Positions 1-10,032 of a DNA stretch of 64,000 bases are shown here, one piece after another (within the stretch, counting starts at the first letter, position 1; each line of letters opens with the position of its first letter). Source of the DNA: CADEEN01 sp963840805 (GTDB taxonomy: Bacteria > Pseudomonadota > Gammaproteobacteria > Burkholderiales > Burkholderiaceae_C). The position numbers and the translations under genes were made by a program. The DNA is taken from positions 310,001 to 374,000 of the forward strand of contig CAWJAJ010000011.1 of the NCBI GenBank assembly GCA_963840805.1, in the 5' to 3' direction. The notes under the pieces are model-generated. The model did not search any database. It was not told the DNA's origin and saw only the letters and a list, made by a program, of their open reading frames with translations.

Positions 1-1482
1 CGCAACCCGGAAACACCACCGCGCCGAACGGCCGCAGCAGCGCGCGCTCCAGCGGCGTGATGATCACGCGGGCCTCGCGGTTGGGCCGGGGGCACGAAGC
101 TCGCAGCCTCGAGCGCGGCATCGACCCAGGCGGTGAACTCGGCGAGGTCGAGCGTGGTGGCTTCGGCCGCGGCCAGCCAGGCCGCAGCGGCGGGACGGCC
201 GTCGAGGTGCAACACCGCCAGCAGTTGCCGCCCAGCGGCATCCTCGGCCAGCGCCTGCAGCAGCGCCGGACGCCGCGGCGCTGCAGCGCAACAAGCCAGC
301 CCGCCAGCGTGCGACGACCATTGCCGTGCAGGGCGCCGCAGGCTCTGCCTGCCCGCGCCGCCACAGCGACGCCGCGGCACCATCGACGTCGCCGCCACGG
401 CGCCACTGCGATTCGAGGGCCGCCAGTGCCGCCGCGTCGCTGGCCTCGGCCTTGAGCCAATCGAGCACGGCATCGCGCCCGGCGCCTGGCGCGGCGGCGC
501 GCAGAAGTGCCATCAGGCGCGCGGCGGCCCGGGTGGTGGACAGCGTCCAGCCGGTTTCGTCGTGCAGAGTGACCTCGGCACGCTCGAGCAGGGCGCGGAT
601 GCGCCGCACCACCAGACGGTCTTGTGCGATCAGTGCAACGGGGGTGCGGTCGTCGTCGAGCGCTTCGAGGACAGCCAGCGTGGCCGCTTGCGGCTTCGTC
701 TTCGATCCCGCTCGCAGCGCAGGCGGCGCGGCGGCGGCAGGCGCGCAGCCGCGTCGAAGGGCGCGGTCGAGGGCGGATCGGCATCGAGCCACAGCACCGG
801 GATCGCCTCGTCGCCGCGCGGCGGCCAGCCACAGCATCGGCAAGCGCATCGCGCCCGCCGCGCCTGCACGCCGACCCAGGCCGCCGGGGCGCCAGGTCCA
901 CAACACGTCGGCAGCCGGCGCGTCGGCACTCGCCGCCCACTCGAGCGCCATGCGGGCGAGCCAGCGTTCGCTCGCGCCCGGGCCCGGCCGACGGGCGCCA
1001 GTGGCCTCGCGCAAGGCCGCCCAGTACGCCGCACGCACGGGCGGCGCGCGCTCGTGCGCGCCGCGCAACAGGGCCTGCGCGGTGCGCAGCAGCAGCCGCA
1101 ACCGCCGACGTCGAAGCCGCCGCGGGTCGCGCCGCGCCCACGCCGCGCCGGCGGCCTGGCCGCGCAACAAGCGCCGCGGCGCTGAGGCCGTCGGTCGTGG
1201 GATCGAATGTGATCTCGCCGGCCGCCGCGAGACCGCGGCCGGCGCCAGCGACGCCGCCAGCGTGCTGCGTGCGTCTCGATGCGCGGCTGCCAGCCGCCGA
1301 GGCGCGCGAAGGCCTCGCGCGCCGGGGGCAGCAGGCCGGCATACGGCAGCAGCAGCACGGCGTCGCGCGGGCTCACGCCTTGCCCGCGCCAGCCAATGCT
1401 GCACACGTTCGGCCACGGCGGGCCAGAAGTCGGCGATCGACCGGGCCTTCTGTCGAGCCGGTGGCTGGCTATCGGTGCTCAT
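1..1482 (-). CDS. PD-(D/E)XK nuclease family repair protein, N-terminal part, several frameshifts
   Basis: The coding start is an ATG at 1482, reading MSTDSQPPARQ and then IADFWPAVAERVQHWL. The coherent reading then jumps frame: a stretch with SPRDAVLLLPYAGLLPPAREAF lies in a second frame near 1310-1400, and the first frame resumes with VALIAQDRLVVRRIRALLERA near 520-650. At least four frame changes are needed to read one protein. In Burkholderiales the gene divergent from trxA-rho is a probable DNA repair protein with a C-terminal PD-(D/E)XK nuclease, next to a UvrD-like helicase gene. That position and the helicase-like N-terminal text support this call. The nuclease domain would lie left of the window. 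Sequence error is likelier than decay, given similar indels elsewhere. Confidence 0.55.
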
Positions 1483-1584
1483 TGAGAAGGCACCCCGCAG
1501 GGGCCCGGGTCGGAGGGCGAGGCTTGTGTCAGAATCATTGTGCCTTGCGCCATCGATGGCGCGAGCGCATCGAGGGTCCACACC

Positions 1585-1915
1585 ATGAGCAGCGAATTGA
1601 TCAAGCATGTTTCCGACGCGTCGTTCGAAGCCGACGTCCTGCAGGCCGACAAGCCCGTGCTGGTGGACTACTGGGCCGAGTGGTGCGGGCCGTGCAAGAT
1701 GATCGCGCCGATCCTCGACGAGGTTTCGGAGGACGTACAAGGACAAGCTGCAGATCGCCAAGATGAACGTCGACGAGAACCGCGACGTGCCGGCCAAGTT
1801 CGGCATTCGCGGCATCCCGACGCTGATGCTGTTCAAGGGCGGCCAACTGGCCGCGACCAAGGTCGGCGCGCTGTCGAAATCGCAGTTGACGTCGTTCCTC
1901 GACGGTCATCTATAA
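1585..1915 (+). CDS. trxA: Thioredoxin 1 (single-base frameshift)
   Basis: A cytoplasmic disulfide reductase of about 109 residues. It reads MSSELIKHVSDASFEADVL and then the active site WCGPCK in the context YWAEWCGPCKMIAPILDE. After codon 50 the frame shifts by one: an extra G at about 1735 (GAGGAC-G-TACAAG) moves the rest into another frame, where KLQIAKMNVDEN, the cis-Pro segment GIRGIPTLMLFKGG and the C-terminal helix ending FLDGHL are all intact. The stop TAA is at 1913-1915. The length after correction is normal for TrxA. It is divergent from the repair nuclease gene and followed by rho, the usual order in this group. A thioredoxin disrupted this way in an otherwise intact locus is most likely a sequence error. 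Confidence 0.88.
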
Positions 1916-1916
1916 T
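1886..1916 (+). promoter_or_regulatory. Sigma-70 promoter for rho, inside the end of trxA
   Basis: TTGACG (1886-1891) and a perfect TATAAT (1911-1916) are separated by 19 bases, and the -10 overlaps the trxA stop codon. Transcription from here would give rho a leader of roughly 245 nt. The leader opens with a GC hairpin, GGCGGCG (1932-1938) with CGCCGCC (1942-1948), which has no T-run. The spacing is slightly long, so strength is uncertain. Confidence 0.55.
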
Positions 1917-2169
1917 CCCGCCCATTGCTGAGGCGGCGCCTCGCCGCCCCAGCCCGAGATTGCCACCGCGCCCTGTGCGTTTGCCGTTAGCGAGCTGGAC
2001 GGCACCAGGCCCGCGGTTTCGGCCCCCACCCTGCCTCGAGTGAACCGAACGCGCCACCAGCGCGTCCGGCGCCGGCCGCAGGGGCTGCACACCGACTATT
2101 GACATGGGGCCGAACGATCCGGCACGCCGCCTGGCAAGGCACGTGTCACCCTGAGGGTTGGCCATTGCC

Positions 2170-3432
<1,263 letters not shown>

Positions 3433-3447
3433 TTCCTCTCGCGCCGC

Positions 3448-3453
3448 TATAAT
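3448..3453 (+). promoter_or_regulatory. Candidate -10 element for rpmE
   Basis: A perfect TATAAT lies 75 bases upstream of the rpmE start and just after the rho stop. No good -35 is present at 16-18 bases upstream, so the site rests on the -10 alone. Confidence 0.35.
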
Positions 3454-3528
3454 TTGCGTTTTTCCGCTTCGGCAAGTGCGCCCCTTGCGCGGCGTGGCTG
3501 CCGGCACACACCAGCGAGAGGTTTCCCC

Positions 3529-3789
3529 ATGAAAGAAGGCATCCACCCGAGCTACCGCGACGTCTGTTTCGTCGATCTGTCCAACGGGTTCAAGTTCGTC
3601 ACGCGCTCGTGCGCGCAGAGCAAGGAGACGATCAAGATGGACGACGGCCGCGAGCTGCCGCTGTTCAAGGTCGAAACCACCAGCGAGTCGCACCCGTTCT
3701 ATACCGGCACGCAGAAGAGCATCGACAACCTCGGTGGCCGTGTCGAGAAGTTCCGCAACAAGTTTGCCAAGCTCACCGCCAAGAAGTGA
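3529..3789 (+). CDS. rpmE2: 50S ribosomal protein L31 type B
   Basis: A ribosomal protein of 86 residues starting MKEGIHPSYRDVCFVDLSNG. It lacks the paired cysteines (CxxC) that bind zinc in type A L31, and its length and C-terminal extension match type B (the C-minus form often induced under zinc limitation in other bacteria). GAGAGG at 3516-3521 is a good ribosome-binding site 7 bases before the ATG. A strong terminator follows. Placement after rho is conserved in this group. No Zur-type operator was evident upstream, so the zinc link is family knowledge only. Confidence 0.95.
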   Translation: MKEGIHPSYRDVCFVDLSNGFKFVTRSCAQSKETIKMDDGRELPLFKVETTSESHPFYTGTQKSIDNLGGRVEKFRNKFAKLTAKK

Positions 3790-3810
3790 TCGCCTCGGCG
3801 GGCGATCACG

Positions 3811-3836
3811 AAAAGGGCAGCCTCGGCTGCCCTTTT
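3811..3836 (+). terminator. Rho-independent terminator after rpmE
   Basis: The inverted repeat AAAAGGGCAG / CTGCCCTTTT has a six-base loop, CCTCGG, and ends in a T-run. It lies 21 bases past the rpmE stop. The A-run on the other side means it could also work for minus-strand transcripts. Confidence 0.85.
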
Positions 3837-3892
3837 GCTTTGGCTGCACGGCATGATCGCGCGCGTGAACGTCGACGCCCTCCCCGGCCCTG

Positions 3893-5527
3893 GTGACGCA
3901 GCGCGCGGTGCAACGCCTGCCGCGGCTGGCGCTGCTGCTGTTCTGCGCCGCCTACGTGCTGCCCGGCCTGTTCGGCCGCGACCCCTGGCGCAATGCCGAC
4001 CAGACGGCCTTCGGCTACATGCTGGCGATTGCCGAAGGCCGCACCGGCTGGCTGGCGCCGACCATCGGCGGCTTGCCTCCGGAAAATGCCGTGCTGCCGC
4101 ATTGGCTCGGCGCCGCGAGCATCTGGCTGCTCTCGCCGCTGATCGATGCGCCGATGGCGGCTCGCGTGCCGTTCGGCCTGCTGCTGGCCGGCGTGTTGGC
4201 GCTAACCTGGTACACGACGTTCCAACTCGCGCGCACCGAGGCGGCGCAGCCGGTGGCGTTTGCCTTCGGTGGCGAAGCAACGCCCGTCGACTACGCCCGC
4301 GCGATGGCCGACGGCGCGCTGCTGGCCCTGATCGCGTCGCTCGGCCTGCTGCAGCTCGGCCACGAGACGACGCCCGAGTTGGCGCAGCTGTTCGCTGCGG
4401 CATTGGTGCTCTGGGCCTGCGCCGCCGCGCCGTTCCGCGGCTGGCGCGCGCGCATCGCGATGCTCGCCGGCCTGCCGCTGCTCGCCGCCAGCGGCGCGCC
4501 GACGATGGCCACGCTGTTCGGCGTCGCCGTCGCCGCGATCACCGCGCGGTCGACCTACGGCGCAGGCCGCCGCTTCGCCCCTTGGGCGGCCCTGGCGACG
4601 GTGCTGGCCGGCGTGCTGGCGCTGGTGCTGGGCACCTGGGGCTGGCGCGTCGAACGTCGAGGCCAGCGCCGCGCAAGGGCTGCAATTGCTGCGACTGTGG
4701 CTTTGGTTCCTCTGGCCGGTGTGGCTGCTGGCGCTGTGGACGCTCTGGCGCTGGCGGCAGCACCTCAACAAGCGCCACATCTCGCTGCCGTTGGCGCTCG
4801 CGACCGTCGCGCTGCTGGCGTGCATCGCCGGCGGCGGCTTCGATCGCGCGCTGATGCTGGGCCTGCCGGGCTTCGCCGTGCTGGCCGCCTTCGCGCTGCC
4901 GACGCTGCAACGCGGCACCAGTGCCGCGATCGATTGGTTCTCGGTGTTCTTCTTCAGCATCGCCGCGCTGGCGATCTGGGTCATCTATGCGGCGATGGTC
5001 ACCGGCACGCCGGCCCGTACCGCAGCCAATGTCGCCAAGCTGGCACCGGGGTTTGCGATGCAGTTCTCCTGCCATCCTTCGCGCTGGCAGTGGCGGGCAC
5101 GGTGGCCTGGCTGGTACTGGTGCGATGGCGCACCGGACGCCACCAGCATGCGCTGTGGAAGAGCCTGGTGCTGCCGGCCGGCGGCGTGGCGTTGGCCTGG
5201 TTGATGCTGATGACACTGTGGCTGCCGTTGCTCGACTACGCGCGCAGCAACCGCCCCTGGGTGGCGCGGCTGGCGCCGCACGTGCCGGCCGGTACGTGCG
5301 TCGCGGCGCAGGACTATCCGCGCTCTGCCGTCGCGGCGCTCGAGCAGTATGGTCGCTGGCCGGTCGACGCAGGCAGCGTCGTGAACCCCCGGTGTGCGGT
5401 GATGTTGCGCCAGGAACGCCGCGGACAACCAGCCGCAACGGTGCCTCCCGGTTGGGAGGTGGTGGCGCGCGTCAGGCGGCCGACCGACCGCGACGAATCG
5501 ACCCTGGTCCTGCGCCGCTCACGCTGA
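3893..5527 (+). CDS. ArnT/PMT-like membrane glycosyltransferase (two frameshifts)
   Basis: A polytopic membrane protein resembling the GT-C glycosyltransferases that use polyprenyl-phosphate sugars (ArnT/PMT-like). The N-terminus has a hydrophobic segment followed by GRDPWRNADQTAFGYML, where an acidic residue follows the first membrane helix as in this family. The reading frame leaves after LGTWGWRV (extra G at about 4650) and continues as LRLWLWFLWPVWLLALW. It returns to the first frame near 5068 (a C lost from a C-run), ending in a soluble tail with YARSNRPWVARLAPHVP. About ten hydrophobic segments remain when the frames are joined. The start is a GTG at 3893. It follows rpmE, and its 3' end overlaps that of phoR by nine bases, tail to tail. 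Donor and acceptor are unknown. Confidence 0.7.
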   Translation: MTQRAVQRLPRLALLLFCAAYVLPGLFGRDPWRNADQTAFGYMLAIAEGRTGWLAPTIGGLPPENAVLPHWLGAASIWLLSPLIDAPMAARVPFGLLLAGVLALTWYTTFQLARTEAAQPVAFAFGGEATPVDYARAMADGALLALIASLGLLQLGHETTPELAQLFAAALVLWACAAAPFRGWRARIAMLAGLPLLAASGAPTMATLFGVAVAAITARSTYGAGRRFAPWAALATVLAGVLALVLGTWGWRVERRGQRRARAAIAATVALVPLAGVAAGAVDALALAAAPQQAPHLAAVGARDRRAAGVHRRRRLRSRADAGPAGLRRAGRLRAADAATRHQCRDRLVLGVLLQHRRAGDLGHLCGDGHRHAGPYRSQCRQAGTGVCDAVLLPSFALAVAGTVAWLVLVRWRTGRHQHALWKSLVLPAGGVALAWLMLMTLWLPLLDYARSNRPWVARLAPHVPAGTCVAAQDYPRSAVAALEQYGRWPVDAGSVVNPRCAVMLRQERRGQPAATVPPGWEVVARVRRPTDRDESTLVLRRSR

Positions 5528-6877
5528 CGCAGCGGTCGGCTCGGGCGTCGTGGCCCCCTTGGCCGCCGAAACACGCACCCGCGCCGCCGGGAAGACGAGC
5601 TTGAAGCTCGAGCCCTTGCCGAGCTCGCTCTGGATGTCGAGTTCGCCGCCGTGGCGCTGCACGACATGCTTGACGATGGCCAGCCCCAAACCTGTGCCAC
5701 CGGTGTCGCGCGATCGGCTGCCGTCGACGCGGTAGAAGCGCTCGGTCAGGCGCGGCAGGTGCTCGCGCGCGATGCCGATGCCGTTGTCGCGGACTTCGAA
5801 CTCGGCGCAGCCATCGTTGTCACGCACACGCCAATGGATCTCGATCACACCCTCCGGCGGCGTGTAGCGAATCGCATTGCTGGCCAGGTTGCCCATCGCG
5901 CTGGCCAGTTCGGTTTCGATGCCGGCCATCAGGATGCCCGGTTGCACCGAGAACTCGATGCGATGGCGACCTGCCGACAACGCCTGTACTTCGGCCTGTA
6001 GCGGTGACAACAGCCCATCCACAGCGACCCACCGGTCGGCGGCGGGGCGCGGACTGCCCTCGAGCTGCGCCAGCGTCAACAGATCGTCGACCAGCGACTG
6101 GATGCGATCGGCCTGCTGGCGCATCAGCGACAGCACGCGGGGTTGCTCGGCCGGCGTCAGCGGCACGGTGGCCAGGGTCTCGACGAAGCCGGCCAGCACG
6201 GTCAGTGGTGTGCGGATCTCGTGCGACACGTTGGCGACGAAATCGCGCCGCATGGCGTCGGTGCGCTCGGCCTCGGTGATGTCCTGCGACAGCACCAGTT
6301 TCATGCCGTCGCCGTACGGCCGCACCAGCACCGACAGCGTGACGCCGCCGCGCGGGCTGGCAAACACCACCGGGTCGTCACGGTTCCCGAGCTGCAGGTG
6401 GGCCACGAACGCCGGTGCGCGCACCAGGTTGGTCACGCGCTGAAAGCGGTCCCGTTCGGGGTCGATGCCGAAATGGTCGGCGGCCTGCGAGTTGCACCAT
6501 GTGATCTGGTCGCTGGCATCCAGCATCGTCACACCGTTGGGCGAGGCCTCGATGGCAGACAGAAACTGCCGCAGGCGACTCTGCTCTTCCGCCGCGACAT
6601 GCTCGCGCATGCGCAACGAACGCTCGATGCGGTAGCCCAGTTCGCCCCACAGGCCTGAGTTGCGTGGCGCCTGCGTTTCCTGACTGCCGCGCAGCCAGGC
6701 CATCAAGCGGCGCCCGCGCCAGGCGTCGACCAGCGTGACACATGCGACGCCGACAGCCGCACCGATGAACGCACCGAGCGTTGGCCAGCGCGACACACTG
6801 CCGACCAACCAGCCTGCCAATGCGCCACTGGCCAGCGCCATCAAGGCCGCTACCACCCGTGGCAACACCAGATTCAT
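5519..6877 (-). CDS. phoR: Phosphate regulon sensor histidine kinase PhoR
   Basis: An inner-membrane kinase of 452 residues that phosphorylates PhoB when phosphate is short. Two hydrophobic segments (about 8-26 and 33-52) anchor it without a large periplasmic domain. A PAS domain follows (about 103-205). The dimerisation domain has ANVSHEIRTPL with the phospho-acceptor His219. The ATPase domain shows the N-box NLASNAIRYTP, DNGIGI and GGTGLGLAIVKH. This is the standard PhoR design, in which PstSCAB and PhoU convey the signal. Its ATG overlaps the phoB stop by four bases (ATGA), so the two are translationally coupled. It is the last gene of the pst operon. Confidence 0.95.
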   Translation of the reverse strand: MNLVLPRVVAALMALASGALAGWLVGSVSRWPTLGAFIGAAVGVACVTLVDAWRGRRLMAWLRGSQETQAPRNSGLWGELGYRIERSLRMREHVAAEEQSRLRQFLSAIEASPNGVTMLDASDQITWCNSQAADHFGIDPERDRFQRVTNLVRAPAFVAHLQLGNRDDPVVFASPRGGVTLSVLVRPYGDGMKLVLSQDITEAERTDAMRRDFVANVSHEIRTPLTVLAGFVETLATVPLTPAEQPRVLSLMRQQADRIQSLVDDLLTLAQLEGSPRPAADRWVAVDGLLSPLQAEVQALSAGRHRIEFSVQPGILMAGIETELASAMGNLASNAIRYTPPEGVIEIHWRVRDNDGCAEFEVRDNGIGIAREHLPRLTERFYRVDGSRSRDTGGTGLGLAIVKHVVQRHGGELDIQSELGKGSSFKLVFPAARVRVSAAKGATTPEPTAASA

Positions 6878-7593
6878 GCGGGCAGCGGAGTGGACTGGGA
6901 CAAGCGGTAGCCGGCCCCGCGCACGGTCTCGACCAGGTGCGCGCTATGCACTGGCGCAAGTGCCTCGCGCAGGCGCTTGACGTGCACGTCGACCGTGCGC
7001 TCTTCGATGAAGACGTGGTCGCCCCAGACGCGATCGAGCAACTGCGCGCGGCTGTGCACGCGCTCCGGGTGCGTCATCAGGAAGTGCAGCAGTCGAAACT
7101 CGGTCGGCCCGATCTTGACTTCACGCACGACGCCATCGACGACACGGGTGACACGCCGCGTCGACGGATCGAGCCGAAGGCCGGCCACCTCCACCGCCTC
7201 GTCGAGCGCCTGCGGCGCCTTGCGCCGCAGCACTGCGCGAATGCGCGCCAGCAGTTCCTTGGGCGAGAACGGCTTGGTGAGGTAATCATCGGCGCCGCCG
7301 TCGAGGCCCGCCAGCTTGTCGTTTTCCTCGGCACGGGCGGTCAGCATGATGATCGGCAATGGCTTGGTGCGGCCGGCGCTGCGCCAGGCCTTGGCCAACG
7401 CCAACCCCGACTGGCCGGGCAGCATCCAGTCCAGCAGCACGAGATCGGGCAGCACGCGATCGACGCTTCGCAGCGCCGCCTCGGCATCCCCGACGACAGT
7501 GACCTCATAGCCGACGTGCCGAAGGTTGATCGCGATCAGCTCGGCGATCGCCGCTTCGTCTTCGACAACGAGGATGCGACTCATGTTGGCCAC
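6874..7593 (-). CDS. phoB: Phosphate regulon response regulator PhoB
   Basis: A DNA-binding regulator of 239 residues that activates Pho-box promoters. The receiver domain has the acidic pocket VEDE near residue 11, the phospho-acceptor Asp55 in LVLLDWMLPG and Lys107 in YLTKPFS. The OmpR-type winged helix (about 132-232) includes TEFRLLHFLMTHPERVHSRAQLL and ERTVDVHVKRLR. It lies three bases after phoU and overlaps phoR. The operon's own Pho box at 12201-12218 and the half-site array upstream of the fasciclin gene are its probable targets, so the system should be self-amplifying. The start could be the ATG four codons later, which gives MSRILVVED. Confidence 0.96.
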   Translation of the reverse strand: MANMSRILVVEDEAAIAELIAINLRHVGYEVTVVGDAEAALRSVDRVLPDLVLLDWMLPGQSGLALAKAWRSAGRTKPLPIIMLTARAEENDKLAGLDGGADDYLTKPFSPKELLARIRAVLRRKAPQALDEAVEVAGLRLDPSTRRVTRVVDGVVREVKIGPTEFRLLHFLMTHPERVHSRAQLLDRVWGDHVFIEERTVDVHVKRLREALAPVHSAHLVETVRGAGYRLSQSTPLPA

Positions 7594-7596
7594 GCC

Positions 7597-8304
7597 TCAG
7601 CGAACCGCGTCAGCGACGGCTTCCACCGAGTGGTGGCGCACGTCGGTGCCCTTGACGACGTAGATGATCGCTTCGGAGATGTTCTTCGCGTGATCACCGA
7701 CGCGTTCGATGGCCTTGGCCACGAACACCAGGTCGATCGACGACGAGATCGTGCGCGGGTCTTCCATCATGTAGGTGATCAGCTTGCGCAGCAGGCCATC
7801 GAACTCCTGGTCGATCTGGTCGTCGGCGCGCAGCACCTCGAGGGCCTGTGCGGTATCGAGGCGGGCAAACGCATCGAGGGCCTTGCGCAACTGTGCGATC
7901 GCCAGGTCGGCTTCGAACGATACGTCGGCCACCGGCAGCCGCAGCCGGCTCGATACGCCGGTGTTGATCAGGCGTTGCACCGTGCGCGCGATGCGGGCCG
8001 CTTCGTCGCCGACGCGTTCGAGATTGGCGATCGTCTTGCTGATCGCGATCAACAGCCGCAGGTCGCGCGCCGTCGGCTGGCGCCGCGCGATGATGGCCGA
8101 GAGGTCGCGGTCGATCTCGATCTCCATCGCATTGACGCGCTCCTCGGCCTGCAACACCTGGGTTGCCGTCTCGCCGCTGAATTGCGTCAGCGCATAGACC
8201 GCCTGCGCGACCTGGGACTCGACCAGGCCGCCCATCTCGAGCACACGGTTGGAAATACCCGAGAGCTCGGCGTCGAACTGGGTGGACAGATGCTTGTCGT
8301 TCAT
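7597..8304 (-). CDS. phoU: Phosphate signalling protein PhoU
   Basis: A cytoplasmic protein of 235 residues that links the Pst transporter to PhoR and keeps PhoR in its phosphatase state when phosphate is plentiful. It begins MNDKHLSTQFDAELSGISNRVLEMGGLVE and shows the two repeated three-helix PhoU units. Metal-binding acidic clusters follow the pattern ERVGDEAARIA in the first unit and ERVGDHAKNISE in the second. The length matches the family. It sits between pstB (10 bases) and phoB (3 bases) in one transcription unit. Confidence 0.96.
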   Translation of the reverse strand: MNDKHLSTQFDAELSGISNRVLEMGGLVESQVAQAVYALTQFSGETATQVLQAEERVNAMEIEIDRDLSAIIARRQPTARDLRLLIAISKTIANLERVGDEAARIARTVQRLINTGVSSRLRLPVADVSFEADLAIAQLRKALDAFARLDTAQALEVLRADDQIDQEFDGLLRKLITYMMEDPRTISSSIDLVFVAKAIERVGDHAKNISEAIIYVVKGTDVRHHSVEAVADAVR

Positions 8305-8314
8305 CGCGGTGCCT

Positions 8315-9100
8315 TCAGCCGAAGCGGCCGGTAATGTAGTCTTCGGTATCCCTCTTCTTCGGTTTCATGAACAGCTCGGCGGTGGGCCCGAACTCGACCA
8401 GGTCGCCGATATACATGTAGGCGGTGTAGTCGGAGCAGCGCGCGGCCTGTTGCATGTTGTGCGTCACGATGACCACGGTGTAGTCGGTCTTCAACTCGTG
8501 GATCAACTCCTCGATCTTGCCGGTGGAGATCGGGTCCAGCGCCGAACAGGGTTCGTCGAGCAGCAGCACCTCGGGCTTGATCGCGATGCCGCGCGCGATG
8601 CAAAGCCGTTGCTGCTGGCCACCCGACAATCCCGAGCCGCTCTGCCCGAGCTTGTCCTTGACCTCGTTCCACAGCGCCGCCTTTTTCAGGGCCCACTCGA
8701 CGCGCTCGTCCATTTCGACGCGCGGCAGAGCCTCGAACAAGCGCACGCCGAAAGCGATGTTGTCGTAGATCGACATCGGAAACGGCGTGGGCTTCTGGAA
8801 CACCATGCCGATCTTGGCGCGGATCAGGCTGACGTCGAGCTTGGAGTGCAGCACGTCTTCGCCATCGAGAAGGATCTGGCCTTCGGCACGCTGCTCTGGA
8901 TAGAGCTCGAACATGCGGTTGAAGCATCGCAGCAACGTGCTCTTGCCGCAACCTGATGGGCCGATGAAGGCCGTGACCTTGCGCTCGGGAATATCCAGGT
9001 TGATGTTCTTCAGCGCAAGGAAGTTGCCGTAATAGAAGCTCAGATTGCGTACCGTGAGCTTGGCCCTCTCGGTGACGGGCAGTTCGACTTTGACGTCCAT
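8315..9100 (-). CDS. pstB: Phosphate ABC transporter ATP-binding protein PstB
   Basis: The ATPase of the high-affinity phosphate importer, 261 residues. Walker A GPSGCGKST is at 47-55, the Q-loop lies in VFQKPTPFP, the ABC signature is LSGGQQQRL, Walker B is VLLLDEPCSALDP and the switch histidine is in VTHNM. A C-terminal phrase YTAYMYIGDLVEFGPT is typical of PstB. It follows pstA after 38 bases and precedes phoU. Confidence 0.97.
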   Translation of the reverse strand: MDVKVELPVTERAKLTVRNLSFYYGNFLALKNINLDIPERKVTAFIGPSGCGKSTLLRCFNRMFELYPEQRAEGQILLDGEDVLHSKLDVSLIRAKIGMVFQKPTPFPMSIYDNIAFGVRLFEALPRVEMDERVEWALKKAALWNEVKDKLGQSGSGLSGGQQQRLCIARGIAIKPEVLLLDEPCSALDPISTGKIEELIHELKTDYTVVIVTHNMQQAARCSDYTAYMYIGDLVEFGPTAELFMKPKKRDTEDYITGRFG

Positions 9101-9138
9101 GCGCGGTGGTTCTCGGTGTTGGGGTTGAATGAGCCGCG

Positions 9139-10032
9139 TCAGTGCTTCTGACGGAACAGCACGCGCGCCAGAATGTTCAGCGCGAGCACACCCAGCGTGA
9201 TCAGGAACACGCCCGCCCAGGCGAGCTTCTGCCAGTTCTCGTAGGGGCTCATCGCGAACTTGAAGATCGTCACCGGCAGGCTGGCCATCGGCTCGCGCAG
9301 GTCACTGGTCCAGAACTGGTTCGACAAGGCCGTGAACAACAGCGGTGCCGTTTCGCCGGCAACGCGGGCCAGCGCCAGCAGCACCCCGGTCACCACCCCG
9401 GCACGGGCGGCCTTCAGGGTGACCGAGTAGACCACCTTCCACTTCGGCGTGCCCAGCGCGTATGCCGCCTCGCGCAAGGCGTTGGGAATCAGGCTGAGCA
9501 TGTTCTCGGTGGTGCGAACCACCACCGGGATCACGATCAGCGCCAGCGCCAGGACACCCGCGAAACCGGAGAAACTCTTCAGCCGCGCCACGACCACCGC
9601 GTAGATGAACAGCCCGACGACGATCGACGGCGCCGACAGCAGGATGTCGTTGATGAAGCGCGTCGCGCTGCCGAGCCAGCCCTTCTGGCCATACTCGGCC
9701 AGGTAGATGCCGGCCAGGATGCCGATCGGTGTTCCCAACAACGTGGCCAGCGAGACCATCACCATCGAGCCGAAGATCGCGTTGGCCAGGCCGCCGGTGT
9801 CCGCCTGCGGCGGCGGCGTCATCTCGGTGAAGACCGACAGCGCCAGGCCGCCGATGCCGAGCCGCACCGTCTCGACCAGGATCCAGATCAACCAGACCAG
9901 CCCGAACGACATCGCCAGCAGCGAAAGCGTCAGCGCGAGCAGGTTGATGCGCTTGCGTCTGCGGTGCATGGCCAAGCGGCTCGGCGAGACGCCGGCCTCG
10001 GCAGCCGGCTGCAACGTGCGGGTCTGGGTCAT
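9139..10032 (-). CDS. pstA: Phosphate ABC transporter permease PstA
   Basis: One of the two membrane channels of the phosphate importer, 297 residues, starting MTQTRTLQPAAEAG with a soluble N-terminal tail. Six hydrophobic helices follow. The permease signature REAAYALGTPKWKVV contacts PstB, and the region IGILAGIYLAEYG is typical of PstA. The ATG overlaps the pstC stop (ATGA). A longer open frame runs upstream through pstC in another frame; the ATG at 10032 is chosen because it matches the conserved N-terminus and the coupling with pstC. Confidence 0.95.
   Translation of the reverse strand: MTQTRTLQPAAEAGVSPSRLAMHRRRKRINLLALTLSLLAMSFGLVWLIWILVETVRLGIGGLALSVFTEMTPPPQADTGGLANAIFGSMVMVSLATLLGTPIGILAGIYLAEYGQKGWLGSATRFINDILLSAPSIVVGLFIYAVVVARLKSFSGFAGVLALALIVIPVVVRTTENMLSLIPNALREAAYALGTPKWKVVYSVTLKAARAGVVTGVLLALARVAGETAPLLFTALSNQFWTSDLREPMASLPVTIFKFAMSPYENWQKLAWAGVFLITLGVLALNILARVLFRQKH

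Noticed and set aside
133..1766. Several long plus-strand ORFs opposite the repair nuclease gene
   Set aside because: They are Arg/Ala/Ser-rich shadows of a GC-rich gene on the other strand.
2158..2169. A TTG start four codons upstream of the rho ATG
   Set aside because: No ribosome-binding site fits it, and the ATG gives the conserved Rho N-terminus.
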